37,306 nt of DNA, taken from Lachnospiraceae bacterium. GTDB lineage: Bacteria; Bacillota; Clostridia; Lachnospirales; Lachnospiraceae. The position numbers and the translations under genes were made by a program. The stretch spans positions 1-37,306 of the forward strand of contig JAILCW010000079.1 of the NCBI GenBank assembly GCA_024690265.1. The letters are read 5' to 3'. This document shows positions 1 to 6,387 of this stretch, in pieces (positions within the stretch are counted from its first letter, which is position 1; each line of letters starts with the position of its first letter). The notes beneath the pieces were generated by a model. That model searched no databases. It was not told the origin of the DNA and was given only the letters and a program-made list of their open reading frames with translations.

Positions 1-806
1 CCTTTTTTGGGTACTTTGTATATGCCGAAGTATCCGATATTCAGCATACGAGAGAACTAGAACAGCGTGCCAAAGAGGCGAGAGAGAAGCAGGAACAGGA
101 AGCTGCCAAAGCAGAGATAGAAGAGGGTAATGACATAACGACGGACGATGTTACGGTTACAGAAGAGGTCCAGGGGGAAGAGGATCCATTTGCAAGAACC
201 AATTTAGTTGACGCATCTACCCTCCAAATTCTTCCGGAGTATGCGGACTTTGTAGCACAGAATCCGGATATGGTGGGGTGGCTTTCTATTCAGGGAACCA
301 AGGTAGAGTATCCGGTGGTGCAGAAGCCGGAGGACAATGATTTCTATCTGGATCATGATTTTGATCAGTCTGAGAATTCTGCCGGTTCTATTTTTGCGGA
401 TTATCGCAGTGATATTGTGAATCCAACTACCAATACCATTCTGTATGGTCACAACATGAAGAATGGTACCATGTTTGGCAGTTTGAAGAATTATTTGGAT
501 GAGAGTTTCTTCAAGGAGTATCGCTATATCCAGTTTGATACCATTTATGAGCATCGCCTGTATCAGGTGGTATCCGTAGGCCTGTCAGAGGTGGCTTATC
601 AGGATGAGGATAGTTACCGTTATTATGATTTCATCCAGGCCAACAACATGGAGGAATGGCAGGCCTTTGTGAACAATATTAACTCCATGACAATTTATCA
701 GAGCGATATTACGTTAGAGCCTTCCGACGAGATTTTGACCCTATCAACCTGTAACAGTTATACCGAAGATGGAAGATTGTTCATTATTGCTAAGAGAATT
801 CAATAA
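1..806 (+). CDS. srtB: Class B sortase, 5'-truncated by the window edge
   Basis: The reading frame is open from base 3 and ends with TAA at 804-806, so the gene starts before the window; the internal ATG at 270 is not its start. The visible part begins with the end of a membrane segment (FFGYFVYA), then a charged, Glu/Lys-rich coiled-coil-like linker, then the sortase barrel. The catalytic triad is recognisable: His at 450-452 in YGHNMKNG, Cys at 750-752 in TLSTC, and Arg at 774-776 in GRLFIIAKR. Sortases of this class are membrane transpeptidases that cut a C-terminal sorting signal and join the protein to peptidoglycan or a pilin. The gene immediately downstream encodes a protein with such a signal, so it is the likely substrate. 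The class B assignment rests on the motif spacing and the TLSTC...GR.FIIAKR C-terminus. Confidence 0.92.
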   Translation, partial: FFGYFVYAEVSDIQHTRELEQRAKEAREKQEQEAAKAEIEEGNDITTDDVTVTEEVQGEEDPFARTNLVDASTLQILPEYADFVAQNPDMVGWLSIQGTKVEYPVVQKPEDNDFYLDHDFDQSENSAGSIFADYRSDIVNPTTNTILYGHNMKNGTMFGSLKNYLDESFFKEYRYIQFDTIYEHRLYQVVSVGLSEVAYQDEDSYRYYDFIQANNMEEWQAFVNNINSMTIYQSDITLEPSDEILTLSTCNSYTEDGRLFIIAKRIQ

Positions 807-841
807 ATATGTAGCCAAATAGGGAAAAGAATGCTAAAATA

Positions 842-855
842 CACTATATATAGTG
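842..855. promoter_or_regulatory. 14-bp perfect palindrome upstream of the surface-protein gene
   Basis: CACTATATATAGTG is a perfect palindrome in the 107-base gap between the sortase gene and the surface-protein gene. A weak promoter candidate, TAGCCA (812-817), 17 bases, TAAAAT (835-840), would start transcription close to or inside it, which would suit an operator. It is not followed by a U-tract, so a terminator is less likely. Function is inferred only from position and symmetry. Confidence 0.35.
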
Positions 856-913
856 CCCTTTTATGGAAAGGACTACCTTTATTTTGAATTCGTGAAAAGA
901 TAGGGGATGCAAA

Positions 914-2860
914 ATGAGAAGAGGAACGAAAATTGGATGGCTGTTGATTGCAGTTTCCATTATGTTGTCAGTGTGGGTGATTATCAGCACCAGCGCAGTT
1001 GCAGATAGCACAGATTATGTGCTTGATGGAACAACCCTGAAGGGGATACCGTCAGATGCGACGACAATTGATATACCGAATGGAGTGACTACCATTGCGC
1101 CTGACTTGTTCAAGAACAATGCGAATATCACAACAGTGAATATTCCGGATAGCGTCACTGATTTGGGAACCGGATTTAACGGATGTACTGGATTACAGAC
1201 CGTAACCATTGGAACAGGTATTACCACTATTGGGTCCGATATTTTTTATAACTGTACGTCATTAAACACTGTGAACTTCCCATCAACACTTACCACCATT
1301 AGTGCGAATGCATTCCGTGGATGTACCGGTCTGAAGACCATTACCATTCCCTCCGGTTGTACCAGCGTTGACCCGGATGCGTTTAATGGATGTATCGCCA
1401 TGGTAGGATTTACCGGAGGCAGCAGTGCATACTCCGTTAGTGCAGATAACTGTCTGTATAGTGCAGATGGAACTACACTTGTGAATGTTCCGGATGGCAA
1501 GACGAGTATCACGATTCCTTCTACCTGCAAGGCTATCGCTGATGGCGCATTTAATGGCAGCCAGGTAACGTCATTGACCATCCCGGCATCGGTTACCTCC
1601 ATTGGTACACAGAGTACTGATTGGTCAGATGCGGTGGAAGAGATTTGGGGCGAGAGCGGCTCTGCAGCATACGAATATGCAATGACTCATGATATCACTT
1701 TCCGTACAATCGGTAATGATGGTGGTGATGATGATAACGGAGACAACGGCAACGGCGATAACGGTGGCGGCAACGACGGTTCCTCCTATGCTATTACAGC
1801 CGGTGCGAACCAGAGCTTTGTTAAGGGCAGCGGCAATGCCATTACGGTTACAGGCAGTGGCGCTTATGATAATTTTAGTGCCGTTCAGATTGATGGAACT
1901 GCGATTTCTTCTGATTATTATTCTGTAGCAAGCGGTTCTACCGTTGTTACTTTGAATGCAGGTTATCTTGAGAGCTTGAGCGAAGGTGCTCATACCATTA
2001 CCATCGTATGGAATGATGGTGTAGCAAGCACCACACTGAATGTAAAGCCGGCAGGAAGCAAGCCGGATGACAAGCCGGATACCAAAGAGTACAAGATTAC
2101 AGCAGGCGCTGATGCTACTTGGGCAAAGGGTAGCAAGACAACCCTAAGCTTTACCGGTAGCGGCGATATTTCCGAGTTGGCAGGGGTTAAGATTGATGGA
2201 ACTACAACATCTTCTGCAACCTATTCTGCAACCGGATCACCAACCGTAATCACTTTGACAGCGACTACATTGGAGAGCCTTACCCTTGGTAATCATACAA
2301 TTACAATTGTATGGACCGGAGGAAGCGCATCCTGTAACTTTACCGTAGCAAGTGCAAGCACAGGATATACCATTACTTCTGGAGCGAACTCCACATGGAC
2401 CAAGGGAAGCGGAACAACACTGAGCTTCACCGGAAGCGGCCCATTAGCTGAGTTTGCCGGCATCAAGATGGATGGAACCACCGTTGGAGCAAGCAATTAC
2501 TCCACAACGACTTCTCCGACAATCATTACACTTTCTAATGCTTACTTGGAGAGTTTGAGTGTTGGAACACATAGCATGACAGTGGTTTGGACCGGTGGTA
2601 CTGCAACAGCAAACTTTACCATTGCTGCAGCAGGTAATAACTCCACAGGAAGTACTTCCAAGACAACCACAACGACAACCACTAAGACTTCTACCGGAAC
2701 CGGTACAACCCATGCCAAGGACAATACACCGAAGACGGCAGATGGCAAGCTGGATCCTCGTTACTTCTTAGCATTCGCAATTATGTTGAGTGGTATCGCA
2801 ATTGTAATCAATGGACGTGGTAAGCAGATTAACTACGTCAATGATAAACGTAATCAGTAA
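914..2860 (+). CDS. BspA-type leucine-rich-repeat cell-surface protein with sortase sorting signal
   Basis: A 648-aa secreted protein. It has a signal peptide with probable cleavage after AVA (about residue 30), then BspA-like LRR_5 repeats at about residues 35-250 with recurring TSI-IP and AF-GC elements. A flexible Asp/Gly/Asn-rich linker follows (about 270-290). Next come three tandem modules of about 90-100 residues starting near 292, 393 and 485, each running from an ITAGA-type start to an HTITIVW-type end, probably beta-sandwiches. A Thr-rich, wall-spanning stretch leads to NTPKTAD (604-610), a hydrophobic segment (about 617-634) and a basic tail, which together form a sorting signal of the PKTG/A type. 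The start is supported by AGGGGA eight bases upstream. The protein is probably anchored by the adjacent sortase. LRR proteins of this type are associated with adhesion or binding; the ligand cannot be read from the sequence. Confidence 0.88.
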   Translation: MRRGTKIGWLLIAVSIMLSVWVIISTSAVADSTDYVLDGTTLKGIPSDATTIDIPNGVTTIAPDLFKNNANITTVNIPDSVTDLGTGFNGCTGLQTVTIGTGITTIGSDIFYNCTSLNTVNFPSTLTTISANAFRGCTGLKTITIPSGCTSVDPDAFNGCIAMVGFTGGSSAYSVSADNCLYSADGTTLVNVPDGKTSITIPSTCKAIADGAFNGSQVTSLTIPASVTSIGTQSTDWSDAVEEIWGESGSAAYEYAMTHDITFRTIGNDGGDDDNGDNGNGDNGGGNDGSSYAITAGANQSFVKGSGNAITVTGSGAYDNFSAVQIDGTAISSDYYSVASGSTVVTLNAGYLESLSEGAHTITIVWNDGVASTTLNVKPAGSKPDDKPDTKEYKITAGADATWAKGSKTTLSFTGSGDISELAGVKIDGTTTSSATYSATGSPTVITLTATTLESLTLGNHTITIVWTGGSASCNFTVASASTGYTITSGANSTWTKGSGTTLSFTGSGPLAEFAGIKMDGTTVGASNYSTTTSPTIITLSNAYLESLSVGTHSMTVVWTGGTATANFTIAAAGNNSTGSTSKTTTTTTTKTSTGTGTTHAKDNTPKTADGKLDPRYFLAFAIMLSGIAIVINGRGKQINYVNDKRNQ

Positions 2861-2865
2861 TCAAC

Positions 2866-2896
2866 AAGAGACCTCATTTTGAGGTCTCTTTTCTTT
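2866..2896 (+). terminator. Intrinsic terminator after the surface-protein gene
   Basis: A perfect 10-bp stem (AAGAGACCTC paired with GAGGTCTCTT) closes a five-base loop and is followed by TTCTTT. It begins six bases after the stop codon. Confidence 0.9.
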
Positions 2897-2921
2897 ACAT
2901 TTATAGTCAGTGTGATAGAAT
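2894..2921 (+). promoter_or_regulatory. Promoter of the ThiT-like gene
   Basis: TTTACA (2894-2899) and TAGAAT (2916-2921) are separated by 16 bases, with TG one base before the -10 box (extended -10). Predicted initiation near 2928 leaves a leader of about 20 bases, too short for a TPP riboswitch. Confidence 0.6.
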
Positions 2922-2948
2922 ACGAATGGAAAAAAGGAGGCGTTATAT

Positions 2949-3632
2949 ATGTCATTATTATTTAAAGAAGTAGTAGATGATTGGGGTACGTCCTATCAAT
3001 TAACCGGTGCAGGCTATAGCTTGATGGTGATTTTGATGTTGGCGTTGGTTGTTGTAGGTGCTGCATTATTTGGTGACCGTAAGACCAATAAGACTTCAAC
3101 CAAGCAGATTGCATTTTCAGCCATGGCAATCGCATTAGCTATGGTAGCATCCATGATTAAGATTGTTCATCTTCCTATGGGTGGCTCTGCTACATTGTTT
3201 TCTATGTTATTTATTGTATTAATTGGATATTGGTTTGGACTGGGTGCGGGACTAACCGCAGCAGTAGCATATGGTATCTTACAGTTAATCATTGATCCTT
3301 ATATTGTAAGTTTGCCTCAGATGCTGGTAGATTATTTCTTTGCTTTTGGAGCATTAGGATTGTCCGGTATATTCAGCAAATCCAAGAATGGACTTATTAA
3401 GGGCTATATAGTGGCTGTGCTGGGTAGATACTTCTTTGCTATTCTATCCGGTGTTATCTTCTTTGCATCTTACGCACCGGATACAGGTATCCTATCCAAT
3501 CCGTTCTTATATTCTGCAGCCTACAACGGAGCGTATCTGGCAACCGAGGCTGTCATTACATTGGTAGTTATTTTTATTCCAGCCGTTAATAAAGCACTGA
3601 CATCGGTTAGAGAGTTAGCTCTGGAGAAATAA
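2949..3632 (+). CDS. thiT: ThiT-like (YuaJ family) ECF transporter substrate-binding membrane protein
   Basis: A 227-aa integral membrane protein with about six or seven hydrophobic helices. It has one additional N-terminal segment (about residues 24-42) before the six-helix ThiT core. ThiT is the S component of an energy-coupling-factor transporter; it binds thiamine and works with a shared EcfT/EcfA1/EcfA2 module, which is not in this window. Core landmarks include a loop with PMGGS, LVDYFFAFG, a GRYFFAILSGVIFF segment and YSAAYNGAYL with the conserved Asn. Compared from memory with lactococcal ThiT, positions corresponding to its ligand-stacking His and Trp appear to be Ala and Phe here, so thiamine specificity is not assured. 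AAGGAGG lies a few bases before the ATG. A thiamine-type gene would often carry a TPP riboswitch; none is present. Confidence 0.8.
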   Translation: MSLLFKEVVDDWGTSYQLTGAGYSLMVILMLALVVVGAALFGDRKTNKTSTKQIAFSAMAIALAMVASMIKIVHLPMGGSATLFSMLFIVLIGYWFGLGAGLTAAVAYGILQLIIDPYIVSLPQMLVDYFFAFGALGLSGIFSKSKNGLIKGYIVAVLGRYFFAILSGVIFFASYAPDTGILSNPFLYSAAYNGAYLATEAVITLVVIFIPAVNKALTSVRELALEK

Positions 3633-3633
3633 T

Positions 3634-3665
3634 AAAAGCTTGTCGGGAAATCCCGACAAGCTTTT
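3634..3665. terminator. Bidirectional intrinsic terminator between convergent genes
   Basis: A 15-bp perfect stem (AAAAGCTTGTCGGGA with its complement) has a two-base nominal loop and carries A-tracts on the left and T-tracts on the right, so it can stop transcription from either side. It starts one base after the thiT stop and touches the stop codon of the convergent gene. Confidence 0.92.
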
Positions 3666-5846
3666 TTAGTCTTCTGTCTTTTCTTCTGTTTCAATCATGG
3701 AATCGGCAGTGTCATTGGTTGTACTCTCCGGAACATAATCTGGTGAGTAGTATACAACTGCGTTGGACGAACGGAAGATGGTGGAGGAGGAACCAACCTG
3801 GTTCACTACAATGGTATCGCCATCTTTGACTGCATTCTCATCAATGGTGAGGCACTGTCCGCTCTGATAAGAGGTAGAAACCTTCTCGTCATTGACGTAA
3901 ACACGACTCCACTTGGTAAACTGGTCACCGTATAAGTAGAGCTTGTTGTTAAAGTGATAAATACGATCCAGCTTGATATCTTTGGTACCCATAACAATAT
4001 CGGAAGCAGGATATCCATCCTCGCCATCATATACATAGCGATCACCGTACAGGATATCGTACTGAAGCATCTCTAATCCGTCTATGTAGCTATGGGACTT
4101 GGCAGAAATACCTGCCGCGGTCTTAGCTTGGTTGTAATTGGTAACTGTACCGCCATGAATACCTAAACGGTTCATATAGGTTGGAACCAGCTGATAGGAG
4201 GTCAAATCCTGATCAATCTTCTCCATACCGAAGTTGTTCCAGGTCCAATACTTGGTCTGATACAAGTCCTTCTGCTTAACTTCTTCCGCATTCAGACCCA
4301 TGGTAGGCAAGTGGTCACCAAACATAATTACCAATGTTGGCTCGCCACGCTGCTCAAACATTTCTGTGTACTTCTTAATAAAATCATCAACATTATAAAT
4401 ACGGTTGATGTAGTAGGTCCATTGATTGGTCTTGGCCTGATCCTTGCCTTTGCATTTCACTTTGACTACCGGATTCTCTTCGACGACTTCTGTAGGATAG
4501 TCACCATGGGCTTCTACTGTAATGGTATAAACAAAATCAGCTCCCGGTGTGGTATCTAATGCATCTGCAGTAGAATCAATCAGAATATCATCAATTGGCC
4601 AGGTGCCAAGTGGGGTGTATTCTGTAATATCTAACATCTCCTTGGAGGTGAAACTGTCAAAGCCCATCATGGAGAAAGCATTGCGTCGACTGTAGAAGTT
4701 ACCGCCGTTATTGTGAACAACGTGGGTTCCATAGCCGGTTTCTTTGAAGACATCAGCAACACTCTCACAGTCTGTCTCCTTCAGAATGGTCTTCTGAGGG
4801 TATTCACCAGGTCCAAAGAACTGACAACTCATACCTGTAAGCACTTCAAACTCGGAGTTACAGGTGCCGGCACCAACAACCGGAACTGTTAAGTGTCCAT
4901 AGGAGAAGTTCTCCTCCAGGTAGTGAAGGTAAGGAATCGGGTCCTCGGAAGTCTCGATAAAATCAGCTTCCGACACATCAAACATGGATTCCAAAAGAAT
5001 AACAACAACATTGACCGGCTGGTCGGTAGTGAGTGAAGTCTCACCCATATCGGTTTCTTTGAGGATGTTCTTAATGGTGGCGTCATTGTAATCACGAGGC
5101 TGACGCATACCAAGGTCTAACATACTCGTGGCAAAACCGTAGAGATAACCATAATCCAGATATCCTTGAGCCAGATTGCCAAAATAGGAAGCCATCAGAC
5201 CGGTTTCCTGCATACCGTAGGTAGTAAGCGGCATGGAAATCCATGCAACCGCGATCAGGGCAGCTCTAGGAATCAGCTTCAGGCGTGGGGTCTGAACCTT
5301 GCCCTTGAAAAAAAGCAGCACCATGAGTCCTAGGTAAATGGCAATGGCAATCACGCAAACAGTAGCCTGATCCTTGGTAAAGTAATTGGTGTTCTGCATG
5401 GTAAGCAAATCACCAATCATGGTAATGTCTGTAAAACCAAATGGTGAAACGCGGTTCAGAAGGACAATACAGTTAATAATACCGAAAACCAAGAAAACAA
5501 ATACTATCATCATACGCATAAAGGTACGTCTCTTCGGGAGAAATACCAGCGTAAAGATACAGAATATGATGTAGGAATTGTATAAAAATGGAATGGTATG
5601 GTATCGAACAAATCCACAAGCGTCTATAAAAGAATGCCGTGACAGCCATTCCAGTAAAAAGCAAAATCCAAAAGCTAACGGAATATGAAATAGTAATGCG
5701 AATTTATTTAAGAAAGAAATAAAAGCTTGGTATCGCGAAGAATTCCGAAGCTTTATGATGAATTTAGGGGTTGGAATATGCAATTTTTTCAAAAAGGAAG
5801 GGATTCGCTTCAAACCACTTCCGATTTTTGATAAGAGTTTTTTCAA
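3666..5846 (-). CDS. LTA synthase family membrane sulfatase-fold enzyme (phosphoglycerol transferase type)
   Basis: A 726-aa protein with a basic N-terminus, five predicted membrane helices in the first ~230 residues, and an extracellular alkaline-phosphatase/sulfatase-superfamily domain from about residue 275. Metal and catalytic residues are visible: Glu286 in ILLESMFD, Thr328 in GAGTCNSEFE (the position of the phosphoglycerol-accepting Thr of LtaS) and Asp511-His512 in FGDHLP. Family members polymerise or transfer glycerol phosphate from phosphatidylglycerol onto surface polymers. The C-terminal ~150 residues add a beta-rich module and an acidic tail. I choose the TTG at 5844-5846, because a perfect AGGAGG (5854-5859) lies seven bases upstream of it; the in-frame ATG at 5867 would place that ribosome site inside the coding region and has no good site of its own. 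The gene follows a CsoR-family regulator, probably in one operon. Confidence 0.88.
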   Translation of the reverse strand: MKKLLSKIGSGLKRIPSFLKKLHIPTPKFIIKLRNSSRYQAFISFLNKFALLFHIPLAFGFCFLLEWLSRHSFIDACGFVRYHTIPFLYNSYIIFCIFTLVFLPKRRTFMRMMIVFVFLVFGIINCIVLLNRVSPFGFTDITMIGDLLTMQNTNYFTKDQATVCVIAIAIYLGLMVLLFFKGKVQTPRLKLIPRAALIAVAWISMPLTTYGMQETGLMASYFGNLAQGYLDYGYLYGFATSMLDLGMRQPRDYNDATIKNILKETDMGETSLTTDQPVNVVVILLESMFDVSEADFIETSEDPIPYLHYLEENFSYGHLTVPVVGAGTCNSEFEVLTGMSCQFFGPGEYPQKTILKETDCESVADVFKETGYGTHVVHNNGGNFYSRRNAFSMMGFDSFTSKEMLDITEYTPLGTWPIDDILIDSTADALDTTPGADFVYTITVEAHGDYPTEVVEENPVVKVKCKGKDQAKTNQWTYYINRIYNVDDFIKKYTEMFEQRGEPTLVIMFGDHLPTMGLNAEEVKQKDLYQTKYWTWNNFGMEKIDQDLTSYQLVPTYMNRLGIHGGTVTNYNQAKTAAGISAKSHSYIDGLEMLQYDILYGDRYVYDGEDGYPASDIVMGTKDIKLDRIYHFNNKLYLYGDQFTKWSRVYVNDEKVSTSYQSGQCLTIDENAVKDGDTIVVNQVGSSSTIFRSSNAVVYYSPDYVPESTTNDTADSMIETEEKTED

Positions 5847-5894
5847 TGTCGAGCCTCCTAGGTACATTGATTCAAGGAATCCGATGGGATATAA

Positions 5895-6287
5895 TCATTT
5901 AATGAATTTGTCAATCGCATCCTTGAGGTCTTCGAGAATCTGGTCATCTCCGGTCTGGACAGCGTCCACCACAGAATGGCTGATGTGATCCTCGAGAATG
6001 ATCTTGCCGATGTTATTAATAGCAGAGCGAACGGCAGCAATCTGAATCAGAATCTCACTGCAATCACGTCCGTCTTCGACCATGCGCTTAACGGACTCCA
6101 TATGACCAATTGCACGATTCATACGATTAATAACAGCCTTGGTCTGTTCGTGTGAATGTGTATGGGTATAAGTATGCTCCACGCCATGCTCATCGATGAT
6201 GGTATGTGTATGGGTCTTGCCCAAAGAATCGCCATCATTGTAGGCATGTAGATGTGGATGTTCATGAATATGATTATCAGTAGACAT
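5895..6287 (-). CDS. CsoR/RcnR/FrmR-family metal-sensing repressor with His-rich N-terminus
   Basis: A 130-aa protein. The last ~85 residues are a CsoR-family helical bundle (AVINRMNRAIGHMESVKRMV...), a tetrameric DNA-binding repressor fold whose ligands are metals or reactive small molecules. The conserved Cys is present in GRDCSEILIQ and the His in LEDHISHS, but the position of the second Cys of copper-type CsoR is Ser. The first ~45 residues are unusually rich in His (HIHEHPHLHA, THTHTI, EHTYTHTHSHE), suggesting a metal-binding tail, possibly for nickel, cobalt or zinc; this is inference. The start at 6285-6287 is preceded by GGAGG with eight bases spacing; the upstream in-frame ATG at 6305 would include that site. 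The gene is 48 bases upstream of the LTA-synthase-family gene on the same strand, with no terminator between. Confidence 0.88.
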   Translation of the reverse strand: MSTDNHIHEHPHLHAYNDGDSLGKTHTHTIIDEHGVEHTYTHTHSHEQTKAVINRMNRAIGHMESVKRMVEDGRDCSEILIQIAAVRSAINNIGKIILEDHISHSVVDAVQTGDDQILEDLKDAIDKFIK

Positions 6288-6321
6288 ATGATTGCCTCCG
6301 AGCACGTTTGCTTTAATATCC

Positions 6322-6355
6322 CGTGAATTATATCACGATAGTTTTTTGATTGCAA
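6322..6355 (-). promoter_or_regulatory. Promoter and likely operator of the CsoR-family gene
   Basis: On the minus strand, TTGCAA (6350-6355), 17 bases, TATAAT (6327-6332). The -10 box is bracketed exactly by CGTGA (6322-6326) and TCACG (6333-6337), a perfect inverted repeat with six bases between the arms. A repressor bound here would block RNA polymerase; autoregulation by the CsoR-family protein is an inference. Confidence 0.75.
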
Positions 6356-6387
6356 ATAACCAAAAAATGTAACATAGGAGAGTAGAA

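Noticed and set aside
270-806. Sortase gene starting at the internal ATG at 270
   Set aside because: The frame is open to the window edge and upstream codons encode a membrane segment and linker expected for a sortase; the gene is simply truncated by the window.
1625-1993. Minus-strand open frame inside the surface-protein gene
   Set aside because: An antisense shadow of the repetitive, Gly/Asp-rich coding region; no ribosome site and no recognisable protein.
1780-2640. CRISPR-like or DNA-level tandem repeat
   Set aside because: The repetition is at protein level: three ~95-residue modules inside one reading frame with diverged DNA, no short identical repeats with spacers.
2897-2948. TPP riboswitch before the ThiT-like gene
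   Set aside because: The gap is about 50 bases, contains the promoter, and has no CTGAGA-type core; a riboswitch does not fit.
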